Source: Theropithecus gelada (Eukaryota > Chordata > Mammalia > Primates > Cercopithecidae). Taken from it: a stretch of 64,000 nucleotides of DNA. Shown here in pieces: positions 10,839 through 23,027 of this stretch (position 1 is the stretch's first letter; each line of letters starts with the position of its first letter). The notes beneath the pieces were generated by a model. It was not told the DNA's origin and searched no databases. It saw only the letters and a program-made list of their open reading frames with translations. Location of the stretch: positions 105,313,821 to 105,377,820 of the forward strand of contig NC_037677.1 of the NCBI RefSeq assembly GCF_003255815.1. Reading direction: 5' to 3'. The position numbers were made by a program, and so were the translations under genes.

Positions 10839-11054
10839 TTAATTGACATATGTTTGGAGACATGGATAACCAGTATTGCTAAGTTCGATTCTTACTTCCT
10901 CTTTAATGTATTTAATACACTGACATTAATTTTTAAAAATGCAATTCAGTGGGAGAGATTTCCGAGATAGCATTAAAATGTAAATCCTTGACAGACTCAT
11001 TATTTTAACTACGATTAGTAACAAATTACTTGCAGCCCACTCCATAACTGAAGA

Positions 11055-11325
11055 AAACACAGGAGGCTAAATTAAGAGTTCCTGTGTGAAATCCTGGCTC
11101 TGCCCCTTACCATCTGGGTAGCCTGAAATAAAAAATCTAGTTTTCCTCTGTCTTAGTTACCTTTTTATGTGAAACAGGGATTTTAGTGAGCTATCTACAT
11201 TATGGGTATCTGTGAGGACAGAATAAGTTATTATATGTAAATTACTTGGTATATAAGTTAATATATGTAAAGAATTTGGCACATAATAAGGGCAAAAAAA
11301 AGTGTTAGGTATTATCTGTAATCTC
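11055..11325 (+). mobile_element. MIR SINE relic, sense
   Basis: MIR order is visible: 'gaaatcctggctctgcccct', 'taccatctgggtagcctgaa', 'ttatgtgaaacagggatttt', 'atctgtgaggacagaataag' and 'ttggcacataataagggc'. A partial internal repetition ('aagttattatatgtaaat' and 'aagttaatatatgtaaag') lies near 11226-11270. Confidence 0.72.
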
Positions 11326-11766
11326 AGTCTCTCAATCCCTTCCCTCTCTAGACCTAGCCTAATGTCACTACCTTACGCTTTCTTGCACATCATCTCTCTG
11401 TTGTCTTTTCTGATGTTTTCCTGGACAGGCCCATGGAACAGAAGTGTCTGATCTCCACAGGAGGGCTGCACTGAGAAGAGATTTATTTCTACTGAAAGCA
11501 TGACTTTCATCCAGGGTCACATGATCCTTAGGAGAACCAGCCACTCTGCCCTTACCATAGAAATCTAGAAACCTGATATTTCTTTTCACCTCTTAACAAT
11601 GAGCAAATAATTCCTCTCCCTCCCTCTTCAGCAGCACAACCCTTAGTTCTTCAAAATGAAGTTATTTGGATGTGAGGATTTGCTGAGAGTACGAATATTA
11701 GGCAGCTGGCATTTACTCTCACATCTTTTGTCTTCAGAGGTGCTGTGTGAAAATCAGAATGCCTTG
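11326..11766. other. No recognised feature
   Basis: Slightly richer in C+T than its surroundings. The 73-residue minus frame at 11368-11589 has no recognisable domain. Confidence 0.4.
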
Positions 11767-12081
11767 TGACTGGGCATGATGGCTCATGTTTGTAATCCCA
11801 GCACTTTGGGAGGTCAAGGTAGGAGAATCATTTGAGCCCAGGAGTTCAAGACCAGCCCTGACAACATAGTGAGATCTCATCTATACCAAAAATTAAAAAA
11901 AAAAAAAAAAAAAGAGCCAGGCATGATTGTGCACGCCTGTAGTCCCAGCTACTGTGAAGTCTGAGGCGGGAGTGTGGCTTGAGCCTGGGAGATCAAGGCT
12001 GCGGTGAGCCATGATTGTGCCACTGCACTTCAACCTGAACAGAGCAAGATCCTGTCTCAAAAAAAAAAAAAAAAAAAAAAA
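11767..12081 (+). mobile_element. AluJ, full length, sense
   Basis: Dimeric Alu with the old 'aatcccagcactttgggagg' core near 11796, 'tttgagcccaggagttcaag' near 11831, an A19 mid-linker near 11894-11912, right-arm 'gagatcaaggctgcggtgag' near 11990 and a terminal A-run at 12060-12081. A TSD 'agaatgcct' is visible at 11756-11764 and 12086-12094. 'gcccaggagttcaagacc' and the overall divergence fit AluJ. Confidence 0.95.
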
Positions 12082-12094
12082 TGTTAGAATGCCT

Positions 12095-12424
12095 CTTCCT
12101 CCACTCTCCTCTGTGTGTCCTACTTATATGTATGTGATGAAATGCGTCTCCAAGGTCATCATTAAGAACTACTCGAAGGCCTCTCTCTGCTCTTAAAAAT
12201 TGCTTATTACATCATGTCATGTGATCTTCTAATAATGTAATTTGAGTCTCATTTCATAGCCCACTTCTCTAAAATTTAGTAAAATTCCAGTGCAATTAAT
12301 ATACATACTGAATATTTTAAATCCTAAAAAAATTTTAGATGGATTTTTAAAAGTCACTTACTTTAGAAATTAAGCCTCTTTGGTTAGTGAGAACAACTTT
12401 TATGGCTATGTTTAAAAGTGATGT
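12095..12424. other. No recognised feature
   Basis: AT-rich sequence between the AluJ and the L1M. No coding signal. Confidence 0.4.
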
Positions 12425-12760
12425 ATTTATGTATTTGTATCAAGTTGTGTATCTTATTAGTGAGTTATAAGATTTTTAAATATATTGTAGGTATAAGTAC
12501 TTTATCACATATATGTCTTGTAAATATTTTCTCCTAGCCTGTGTCTTTTTATTAAGAGCATTTCTTAAAGCAAAAGTGTTTATAAAGTCTTAAAATTGCT
12601 GATAAAGTATTATTTAATGTTTTTTTTCAATGAATTTTGCCTGTGTCCTACCTAAGAAATCTTGGCATAACCTCAGTTACAAATCTTTTCTCCTATGCGT
12701 TTTTTTTTCTGAAAATTTAAAAACTTTAGTTTTTGTATTTAGATCAATTATCCATTTCAA
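12425..12760 (-). mobile_element. L1M ORF2 segment, inverted 5' part
   Basis: The plus strand is reversed L1 ORF2: 'tttatcacatatatgtcttg', 'taaatattttctcctagcct', 'atttagatcaattatccatt' and 'tcaaattaa'. In L1 coordinates it is the stretch just upstream of the sense segment that starts at about 12761, so both parts are best read as one L1M copy with a 5' inversion. Confidence 0.75.
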
Positions 12761-13650
12761 ATTAAAATGTGCAAAATATTTGACCAGATACTTCACTAAT
12801 AATATGCAAATGAAAAATAAGCAAAGAAAAAGATACATAATGTTAGCCATTAGGGAAATTACATGAAAACTATGATGATATGATATTGTACCCGTAGTCA
12901 AACAGCTGAAGTTCAAGAGACTGACAATATTAAGTGTCGATTAAAAAGAAAAAAGAGAGTAAATGAAACTTTCATACATTAATGATGGGAAATCAAAATA
13001 CTATACTAATAATCACCTTGGAAAATAGTTTTGCAGTTTTTTATAAAGTTGATCACAAACTTATTGCATGATCTAGCAATGCTGCTCCTAGGTAATTACA
13101 GAAGAAAAACAAATAACAACAACAACAACAAAAAGCTATGTTCACATAGAGACTTATAAATGAATGGTAACAGTAGCTTTATCTGTAATGACCCCAAACT
13201 GCAAAGAACCCAAGTATCCTCCAACTTGATAAATAAATAAAAAAGAATGATGGATTTATACAGACACACTGCTCAGCAATAAAAATAACTATTGTTCCAT
13301 GAACTAAGGTGGATAAACCTCAAAAGCAGTATGCTAAGTCAGAAGAACCAGACACAAAAGACTTCCGACTATATGATTCCACTTATATGAACTTCCAGAA
13401 GAGACAAAGCTGTAGTGACAGAAAACAGCTATGACATTTTTCACAGGTAAGGGCAGAGAGAGAGCATTGACTGTGACAGGGATAAGGGTATTTTTTGTAG
13501 TGATGGTATTATTTTTTTATTTTTTATTTTTTTATTGTGGTAATAGTTACATAATCATATTTATTGTCAAAATGCATTAAAGTATACACAAAACTGGTGA
13601 ATTTTAGTGTATGTAAATTAGACTTTGATAAGCCAATTTTACAATGCAGT
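12761..13650 (+). mobile_element. L1M 3' end, sense part of inverted copy
   Basis: Starts in ORF2 ('aaaatgtgcaaaatatttga', 'aatatgcaaatgaaaaataa', 'gttagccattagggaaatta') and continues through 'gatctagcaatgctgctcct', 'acccaagtatcctccaactt', 'gctcagcaataaaaataact' and 'gactatatgattccacttat' into the 3' UTR, ending near 'ctttgataagcc'. Strongly mutated, no open frame left. Confidence 0.8.
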
Positions 13651-14187
13651 TAATTAATTGTCATTAAATAGGAAAACAGTGACTTACAAAGTCTCATTTG
13701 CCCTTCCCTAAGAATAAATGAATTAAATGTCTTCTGTGTATGCAGGAATTTTATGGCATTATATTGTGCTAGAGGAACCATATCAAACCTTTCAGCTCAG
13801 TGTAAACATTGATGGTTTTAACTGCCTCCCTTATTATTGCAGATCACAAGGAAACCACCAGCATAGTTATTTGCAATTTTTAAGGTATTTAAAACCATTT
13901 CACCTGTCCTCTAGTTTCAAAGACTTTTTAAATGGCTACAGTACTTTTCTCTGGAGGAGTCTGAGATAACTGGAATTAGTTGTTCTTTAATAAAATGCTC
14001 AAAGATCAGTTCAAGTAAACCTGTCCTGAGAAATATTATATTTTTTAATAAATTAAAATATCAGAGTATTATCATCTTTATTAACATTATTATTGTCAGT
14101 AGTTTCTCTGCTTCTTAAAGCACCTAAAATTTTTTTGGAAACAAGGTGAAAGAAATGAGAGCAAGAGAAATACATCGGGGATTTCCA
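13651..14187. other. No recognised feature
   Basis: AT-rich. No repeat family or coding signal identified. Confidence 0.4.
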
Positions 14188-14250
14188 AAATATGTAAAAT
14201 GTTTTCTCAAATATGTAAAATGTTTTCTCAGAATATGTAAAATATTCTAT
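14188..14250 (+). repeat. 21-bp tandem repeat, about 2.9 copies
   Basis: Two identical 21-bp units at 14188-14208 and 14209-14229 ('aaatatgtaaaatgttttct' plus c) are followed by a third, diverged unit from 14230. Translated on the minus strand it gives the repeated TFYIFEK peptide, which is an artefact. Confidence 0.93.
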
Positions 14251-16679
14251 GGGGCTACAAAATAACCAGGTGTTCATAATATGTTTTGGAGATTAAATAC
14301 TGACAAAATAAAATAATATGACATTATGTATTCAAGAGCTTGTAGTCCCTCAGCTGCCGGGAATTTAAATAATAAAACATGACATGGCTCATCACACAAC
14401 CTGTAGCATTTAAAAAGTCTGTTTAGAAAGAGCAAGCTATCAAGAGCTCAAAGGGGCAGCTACCAAGAAACTTACAGCGCCTGCTTTTCACTGCCATGTG
14501 TATAGCAGTGATCAAGTGTGAGAAACTGACTACAAGATTTCAGGAAAGGGAGAGAGAAGGACTGGGATAGTCAGAGACCTTCTTAGGAAACATGGCTTAA
14601 GCTGGTCTTTGTTGGATGAACAGGACGTGGATGCGTGAAAGGGAGAACAGAGAATGCTTGAAACAAGACAGGATATGCTGAGTATATCACAGGGTTGAGA
14701 GCAGTTAGTGATGTATTCAGTGACCATTGCCGGCATACCAAGCAGTGTTTCTAGATCATTAAACCAGGAAAAATGGCTTGAATGAAAATAGAAATCATTT
14801 TTAACGAAAATAATGAAAAATTTTTTAAAACTTTACCATCGACTCCTGACTGAAAATGATAGCTTTCAAAAGAACATTTACAAGCAGATTTTTCAGGACT
14901 GAATGACATTCAAGTCCAGATTTAAAGCATCCACTGACCATTTATCAAAACGAATAAGAGGGATACAAACCAAGGCACATATTTGTGGAATTTCCAACTG
15001 CTCGGGCTGAAGTAAAGATCCACATGCATTGAGACAGCGAGAACAATATGGGAATCAGAAAGTCATCAGTATTTTCTCCAAGCAGCACCGAATGATAAAG
15101 ACAATAGAACCACGTCTATGAAATTTTAGGCAGGGCAATTGATTTCACCTCTTCTTGTGGATTGGTTTGTTTTTGTTTGTTTTGATTTGTTTTGTTTTGC
15201 TTCCAAAGCATCTTGTTCAAGAAACTACTACTGAGGAAGGAACCCCACAGAAAATGGGGTAAGTTAGCTGACTAAAAGAGAAAGAGAACCCAACATCTAA
15301 AACATAATAGATATGTAACAGATCCAAAAAGAAATTGACAGAGATTTCAATATTTGGATGGAAAACAGAAACTTTAAAAGAGAGATCTCAGAGAAAATAA
15401 AAATTAATCATTTTCAAAATTATTTGAGCCATTTGGGGAAAAATACTGATAGCCATATAATAGTAATGATAGAAATAATTTATAATGGATATGCTAAAAC
15501 TATACAAGTGACAACAAACAAAAATGAACATAGTTTATTATATTGATAGTATTATTGGCTGGTTATTTAAATAATTTCTATTAAATCTATTGGGAAAATA
15601 GGAGAAAAATAGGAACTAGAGATGCAGTATTATGTGATAGTAATATTAATAAACCCCCATCTATCATAACAGGATATCAACAGGCATACATTTATAAAGC
15701 AAGAACACCAAGATATAGCATTATAGATGTATGTCAATAATTAAAAACATGTTTCTTCTGGGAATTTGAATTTGGGAATTTGAAATGGTGAAAAGCATCA
15801 GTCTATTTTACTATAAATATTTTAGTTTGAATTTAAATGTTGATGTTTAAAACCTTTAAAGTTATCATCATTTTTAATTTCTTAACATTTTTCTAATGAC
15901 AAAGTAAGAGACATCATCAAATCTTTACAGAAAATTAAATAACTGCCTTTCTAGAACCTTTCTAGAACTGGAAAAATGAACTACCATTGTTTCCTGTGTT
16001 CTGTTCTAGAATTTTCATTTGTTACAAAATGTATGAAATGTATTGGCAAACCTAAGGAGTAGGTGCTCCTAGGAGGACTGGATTGCTTTGTGGTGCCATA
16101 ACAGGCCAAGTATTTCAGCAAACTTGGTAGAAGAGTATTTCCTTAGGGAAAGTAAACTTGACATACTTTTACTACTAGCCACTCTATTATATTTGAATGT
16201 TGTTTTAAACATCCTAGACCTATATGACTCTCATATGGATTGCTGACTTCTGAGCCACCTTTCACGAGGCTGAGATATAGTATAGTGTACTTAGAGCAAT
16301 AAAAATGTCTCTAGATCACCTGTTCGTTGAATTGCTCAAAGAAATTAAAATTGCTTCACATGTAAAAGAAAAATCTGTTGGGACATGTTGACTGGTTTCT
16401 AATATTTCTGCACGTCTATCCTAACATTTTGTGTCCTGAAAAAATAGAATTGGGGCCAGTTGGTTAGAAGTCACAGAGAGGTTGATCTCAGTTTTACAGA
16501 GTCAAAAAAACAAAAAAAAAAGGAGATTATCTACAATTATAATTGCAGGATGATGGAAGTCTGAGTTCTCTGTTCCTATAGCTGCTCAAGGAAGGCCAAA
16601 AGTTCTCATATGTCATCCAGTACAGCAACTGAGCTGTTTCAGCCTGTAGGAAATTTAAATATTCTTGCATTTATATAAT
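14251..16679. other. No recognised gene; mostly unassigned AT-rich DNA
   Basis: About 2.4 kb. The part at 14520-14720 (purine-rich, 'gcttaagctggtctttgttg') resembles the common ancient mammalian 'gagcattccaggcagagg' class of repeat, but too weakly to name. There is a T/G-rich stretch near 15165-15200, and short direct repeats near 15767-15792 and 15948-15971. Confidence 0.35.
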
Positions 16680-16800
16680 TTAATTCCAGAGTATTAGAGC
16701 TGTAAGGGCCTTTAAACACCATGCAGTCAAACTTCTTGATTTAACAGATGATGAAACTAAGGATCAGAGGTATTGGTGGGATTCAGTGGGGTTACTGGAT
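16680..16800 (-). mobile_element. MIR-like SINE fragment
   Basis: 'tattagagctgtaagggcct', 'taaacaccatgcagtcaaac' and 'cagatgatgaaactaaggat' follow the reversed MIR3/MIR-type order. Short and diverged, so the strand and subfamily are tentative. Confidence 0.45.
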
Positions 16801-17728
16801 GAATGAGGATGGACTGAGAAACCAAGTCTCTTTGAATTCAATCCTATCTTCTTTCTACTTTTCATTGCTGCTATGTGAATCTAATCTAAAAAAAAAGAGA
16901 AAATCACTCAGATGCAGATACCAAAACTATTTAATAGAATGACAAACACGGAGATTAACAGTGTGTAGCAAGAGGCTAGTCCTAAAGGAGGGCACAAAAT
17001 AGAACTATGGCTCTGCAATTTCTATTTTCTCTCTAACTTCCTTTGAATGGAAGGGCTAAGATTGGATTCTAGGCCAGGTGTTAGAAAGCTTTTTTCTGGA
17101 ATGTTGCAAATAATAAAAATTGTGTACCTTCCAGACCACAGATACTCTCTGTCCCATATTATTTGTTTTGTTTTTCTATTTGTTTGTTTATCACTCTTTA
17201 AAAATGGGGAAAATCCTTTTTAGTTTGAAAGCTACACAAAAATAGGCTACTGGCTAGATTAAGCCACAGAGAGCAGTTTCCTGAGCATGGTCTGGTCTAT
17301 TAGTAAGAGGGAGTAGGACACTAAATGTCCTTTGAGAGACAGAATGTTGTGGACAAGAAAGTATGTTCAAGACAGTAGTAGGTAGGTAACATTTATTGTC
17401 TTCAGGAAATAAGTTAAGGGCATCTAGGCTGTTAAAAAGTCCTCTCAAATTTGTTAGAAAAAATATATAACAATAATAATAGCCAAAGAAGAGAGACAAC
17501 CATCAGCTATCTATGGGCCATGTGTGGTCACTGAGACTTGATGAGTTTTATGCAGAAAAAGAACTGTTAGTTGCTTGATGTGAAATCAATTAGTGCCATA
17601 ACACAGGAATTAGAAAGTAATTATAGTCAAATCTAACAATAGACTTTATGGGCAAAAATGAGATGAAGAAAATAAGATGCATAATTCAGTAATGGAAGTG
17701 TTATTTACTGAATAACTAATCAAAAACA
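16801..17728. other. No recognised feature
   Basis: AT-rich. Short frames only, no named repeat. Confidence 0.4.
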
Positions 17729-17953
17729 TTAAAAAATAATGGGGTTTTAGAAAATCTCTATCCTGTCACATTTCACAGCAGGGAGAAGGATAGGACTCCA
17801 GTGTGAAGCCATTAAGTAGGTAACTTTTCCTCATGGCAAAGTGAAAAACAAAGAAACACAGGAATTAAAATCACACTTGTCCTTCCCCTCAAGTATTTTT
17901 GCAATGCTCCTAAACATGGGGCTCTCTGTGGGCATGATCTGGAGAGAGATGAT

Positions 17954-17976
<23 letters not shown>
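17729..17976 (+). repeat. Local duplication B, copy 1 (probable source)
   Basis: About 245 bp recurring in the same orientation at 19783-20026, a 2054-bp offset with no gaps until the GA tract. About 5 substitutions are visible, roughly 98% identity. This copy starts in plain sequence and ends in the larger (GA)n(ACAG)n(ATAC)n cluster, so it is the likelier source. Confidence 0.96.
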
Positions 17977-17985
<9 letters not shown>

Positions 17986-18014
17986 TACATACCTATGTAC
18001 ATACATACATACAC
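17954..18014. repeat. (GA)n / (ACAG)n / (ATAC)n compound microsatellite
   Basis: (GA)10 from 17954, then three ACAG-type units, then repeated ATAC units to about 18014. It forms the right edge of duplication copy 1. The plus and minus frames through it give low-complexity R/E and S/L peptides that are not genes. Confidence 0.95.
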
Positions 18015-18079
18015 ACTCAGATGATGACTGTTGAGCTAGAGAGATACACAGATAAATAGATTTGTACTGTGAAGTCCAC

Positions 18080-18245
18080 TACTTCATATATATTAATTAA
18101 TCCTCATGAAGAAAGTTATACAGTAGGTATTATATTCCTCATTTTGGAGACGGGAAATTGTTCTCAGGCAACAAGTGGTGCGGTAAGGATTAGAATTTTG
18201 GTAACTCTAATGCCAAAGTTTTTACTTTTTTACCATCTCCTGCTT
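18080..18245 (-). mobile_element. MIR SINE relic, antisense
   Basis: Reversed MIR order: 'attaattaatcctcatgaag', 'acagtaggtattatattcct', 'cattttggagacgggaaatt', 'gtgcggtaaggattagaatt' and 'ctaatgccaaagtttttact'. Confidence 0.65.
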
Positions 18246-19760
18246 CCTCTCTTATAACCACCTTCTACCTCTGCTAATTACAAGAGATTCCCAGGCTCAA
18301 CATGCTCTGAGGCAAGTATGTAGATGGTTAGTTGCTTTAAGTTAACCAATAGACTGCACTGTTTGTGGAGTCACAAACAGGCTCTGCTAATATGCTGCCT
18401 CTGGGGAAATGAAGTCCTGGAGAGAGAGGATGCCATAGAGCTGCAGCATGAGGCAATGTCATGGAGCCAGTAGAGTGTTGGTGAGAGAGCTGATAGATGG
18501 ATAAAAGGAATCAGCAAAGGAAATCGAGGATGCCTGTACCCTGACTTTCTGAATCAGCTTAATATCACCCACAGGAATAATCGTTCCCTGCCCCAGCTCT
18601 TAACCTCTGACTGTGCTGATTAATAATATTAATGATGATAATAACAACGATAACTTCTTTCACCAAAACTTTTTATTCTAACAGCCTTTAGCTATTTAAA
18701 CGTTTGCATAGAATATTCTATGATCTTTCACAATTTTATATTGTCTTTTATGGCATTCAATCTTGTATTAAAATAGCAGAATTCTTTTCCCTCTGTATCT
18801 TGTACATAAAAGAAATCTGAAACATAAAAGGATCTAACCAGTAGGAGAAAACATACTCTTCCTACTGTCTTAGAACCACCAGATGCTTATTAATATTTAA
18901 ATTTTAGACAGTAGAACAACAACAATAGGAGTCCATTCTTAATCAAGCTCAGAAACCCCAACAGAGAACACAGGAAGAGAAGTTGGAAGGTAGTAGAGGT
19001 GCATAGTGAAAGGGTCAAAGGATGGAATTTAAATGTAGCAAGGACATCAGGAATGTGTTCTAGTCAATTCAAAGACTGAATTCATTCCTGACGTTGTTTC
19101 ACAGTGAGAGGCATAACCAGTAACCACAGATGACCTGCAACTTCAATGCTGAGTTCAATCTGTCACAGGAAGACAGTCTCATGAGCAGGAGCAAATCCCC
19201 TTTTTATGGGATCCAGACTTTTGATCAACCTGAATTCACTGAAGGGGTACACGTGGGCATGTGTGTTTTCTGACCAATGTGAGCATACATAAAGGACAAG
19301 GACTTAGAAACACACACCTGAAAATTAGACATAGAGCAGAGAGAAAATAGCCTAACAGATAAACAGATCTTAAAATTGCAAACAATTAAATCTACTATGT
19401 ATGTCAAATTACTAGACTTGACTTTTAAATTTAACTTGGAATCATAAATACAAGCAGGCTTGAGAGAAAATGTCATTTTGATGGAACCCAGGTATTTAAA
19501 ATTTTTTCATATAAGTTATAAGCTAGAAATGGGAGATGCTTTGACAAGTAAATATATTTTTTTCAGAGGAGTTGAGTTTGTTAATACATTTTTGTAATTA
19601 AAACTTTGGGAAAGAAACATTTCTTAAATTTACTTGGAAGGATGGCCACAAGGAAAGAGAGAAAAACTGTCTCCAAAGGCATCACTGAGCAGCTGCATTA
19701 ACCCAAGCCTAAGGTGTTCCAAGACTTCTAGGTTCAAGGTGACTGTCTCTTGATGTATAT
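18246..19760. other. No recognised feature
   Basis: About 1.5 kb with no named repeat and only short non-descript frames. Confidence 0.4.
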
Positions 19761-19782
19761 GTGTGTGTGTGTGTGTGTGTGT
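19761..19782. repeat. (GT)11 microsatellite
   Basis: 22-bp dinucleotide run that abuts duplication copy 2 directly ('gtgtgtttaaaaaataac'). Confidence 0.95.
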
Positions 19783-20026
19783 TTAAAAAATAACGGGGTT
19801 TTAGAAAATCTCTATCCTGTCACATTTCATAGCAGGGAGAAGGATAGGACTCCAGTGTGAAGCCATTAAGTAGGTAACTTTTCCTCATGGCAAAGTGAAA
19901 AACAAAGAAACACAGGAATTAAAATCACACTTATCCTTCCCCTCAAGTATTTTTGCAATGCTCCTAAACATGGGGCTCTCTGTGGGCATGATCTGGAGAT
20001 AGACGATGAGAGAGAGAGAGAGAGAC
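19783..20026 (+). repeat. Local duplication B, copy 2 (probable insert)
   Basis: About 98% identical to 17729-17976, same strand. It begins at the last base of a (GT)n tract and ends inside a shortened (GA)n tract, after which similarity to the source stops. No TSD or poly(A) tail. Confidence 0.96.
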
Positions 20027-20580
20027 ATTTAACTCATATAAACATTTAAAAATTAATTTTCCAATACAAAGTCCTTCCATTTTCCACAAATATCAATAAG
20101 CAGATTCTTCATTTCTTTGTTCTCCAGCTTTTCTTGTGAATTGGCTCCTGAGTGCTTTGCTACTCCTTCATATAAAAGACATAACCAAGTATAAAGAATC
20201 CTGCCACCTCCCTTACAATAATCAACTCTAATTCTCAAAGGCTGATAAAGAAAGGAACATCCTCCTAGCATGGGGCACATGGAATCACAAAGATTTCTTG
20301 AAGATAAGGTGAAGCTCATGGGGCAGGAATCTGTTTAAACTATCCAATTCTCTCCAAACAATACTTAAGAAAGTTCATGGGCCTCTTCTACAATCAGTAA
20401 GAAGGTTTGGAATTGACTATTGTGTTGGCTCATCTTAATATTTAATATAATTGCTGACATGTTTTATTCTGGTTGTTCATTTTACTTGTCCCTAATCTTT
20501 TAAATATCCAGTTCTTGAGAATGGCTAGGATCTCATATATGTTAGTATAATTATATGTACTTTTCATTTTTTAAAGTTTA

Positions 20581-20646
20581 ATTTGCCCTTTAAAGATAAT
20601 TATTCTTGCTTCTAATTGCCCTTTAAGGATAATTATTCTTGCTTCT
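20581..20646 (+). repeat. 33-bp tandem duplication
   Basis: Units 20581-20613 and 20614-20646 differ at only two positions (tttg/attg start and taaag/taagg). The flanks are unrelated. Confidence 0.96.
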
Positions 20647-22868
20647 AATATATTTTTATTCTCAATCCAATTCAGAAGCCAAAGTAATATGCCAATATCA
20701 TTAGGACTGTGATCCAAACTTGCATTCAAGTGTACTGCAGAGAGAAAAGCCAAGGCTCTCAGGAATAAATATTGATTCTTTGGAGGGCACCCAAGACACC
20801 AAAATAAAGTTCTGAGAGGAATTATACAAACTAAATATGCAAGAGACAGGATAGTTACTCTGATCAAATAAGAATTTGAATGAGTGCCCTTGATTGGAAC
20901 CTCAAAGGACACACCCCTCCATTGTGGGAAAGTTTCACCTCCTCAGGGCAGAGGTCACGGGCTCCTCCTTAACTCGGGTCTCAGTGCTCAGTGCCTGGAA
21001 CTGCTATTTATTTTTTCCACACATACTGCTTTTCCCTGGCTAGGTTAGATGCCCCTCATGGACAGGCTGTTTCTGTAACTCCCATTTCTAGCCTGCACGA
21101 TGCCTTAGATGTCATTGAAAAGCAACACAGCTTTGTTGTGAAAATTTATGCAGATGAAATGAATTGTAGCTCCTGCAACTTATGTTGACTCGCTTAGAAA
21201 AAAAACAGAATGATGACTTGAGAATTATAAGAGAATAGAATATGTTACATTTCTAAAATGCTTTTTATGTATTTGATGTAAAAATATTCAAACTTACATG
21301 AGAAGTAAAACTTATTTGCACTACAAGCAACATAACAACCGTCATATTCTGAGGAAAGGTAATTTCATTCATCAACCCAGCTGCTCACAACAGAACTCAG
21401 ACATCCTGTTTTCTGTCACAAATATTAATAATTTCATAAAAAGGAAACCGATTAATAATATAACAAATCTGTGCAGATGCATTTCATTGTTTTTCCAGGA
21501 GGGCAGCATTGCTGACTTACTTGAGAGGCAAGTTCAACCTTATTTTCTTTTATGTACTTACTGTTGTTCCAAAACATGATCAATTTATTTTCTGCAAGTC
21601 ACTGAGCATTGCCGCTAAAACAAGATTGATTCTGAATCTCTCCAAAGTAACTGCTTATTTTTATTTTTATTTTTTATCCATGTTAATGAAACCACAGTGT
21701 CTTGGCAAAATTCAATTTAAGATACTTTTTCCACCTGGAATGTTTTAGACGTTTAAAACTTTAGACATTTCTGGAACATGAGTTAGAAGAATATTTTTTT
21801 CTATAGTATTATTTTAAAATAATATTTTAAAAATATATTATTTAAATGATATTCTAAAGGGATTATTTTTTAAGGAGAGAGAAGAATTACTCTATTTTCA
21901 TACAAATCCTCCACAGGGAAAAAGACAATAATGACTGTTCTTGAGGGATTTTGTGGTTATTTTTGCTCACACACAATCTAAAGTGGAACATGCTATTAGA
22001 ATACTTTCAGTACTGTGTGGTAAAAATTAGTATTTACTGAATAAAATGAAAGGTTTATCTTACTAGTCAGGCTTATGAAATAAAGCATCCTTAGAAACTG
22101 CATTTCAAAATAAAATCTCATGAAATGGATATTATACCTTTGCACAATTATCTTTTAATCTTAGTAAATATTTAACTTGCCACAGAATAGTAGCAAAATA
22201 TACTGTCATAACCATTTGTTAGAGTTTTTATCAATTATTAAGCACCTACTTTATGCTAGGGAATATAATAGGTTCTATTTATTCTACAATTATGTCTACT
22301 TTTACAAGTTACTATACAACTATTCTTTTCAAGCAAAAGCAACTATTTCTCTCATCCCAAATCACGTGAATGATACTTTTAAAAAATTATTTAAGATTAA
22401 AAAGTTTGTACTGCTTTGGCTGATTCCTTTGGGCACAGTATATTTACTTAGTATTCATATGTATTTAAAACTTTTTAAATATCCATGATACTATACAGTA
22501 TGGATGTCGTATTATTGTTACAGTTATTAAATAAGCATTATTTAACAAAATATTGATAAGATCAGTATTCTGAGGGATTGCTTATATTTACATAATTTGT
22601 TTCTGAACATATCTCCATTCAGTTACTGAAAATTTAGCATCAGATAGATGTTTTAAATATAAACCAGTGATGAGCTAATCTTTTCTTTTTGAGAGTCAAA
22701 TGACATTCATGTATTGCAGGATTTAGTTGTAGAAGAATATTAAAACTTAGCTTCTGCTCTCATTAATACCTCCACTAAGAATTCATTTTTCTTTTGTCCT
22801 ACTCCCATTATCTTTAGTTGGAGCAGTGCTAAAATCTTCCTCTTACAGTGTGTGTCTATATAAATGAT
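20647..22868. other. No recognised gene; AT-rich DNA
   Basis: About 2.2 kb. A short stretch near 22215-22290 ('taagcacctactttatgcta') looks like a reversed MIR/L2-tail fragment. The frames of 79-113 codons in and around this stretch have no recognisable domain. Confidence 0.35.
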
Positions 22869-22916
22869 TGTGTGTGTGTGTGTGTGTCGTGCAGGTGTGT
22901 GTCGTGCATGTGTGTG
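22869..22916. repeat. (GT)n microsatellite, interrupted
   Basis: (GT)9-type run broken by repeated 'cgtgca(g/t)gtgtgtgt' motifs. Confidence 0.9.
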
Positions 22917-23027
22917 ACTGTGTATTGAGTAGTGTACAGTAATTGAGAGTATGGGTATGAAATACAACAGATTTGTGTTTTGATTCATTACTTCCAGAGT
23001 TTGAGGGTCGACAATTTATTTTTTAAT

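Noticed and set aside
15165..15200. T/G-rich stretch as a possible promoter or telomere-like element
   Set aside because: Irregular GTTTT units only, with no TTAGGG periodicity and no promoter elements around it.
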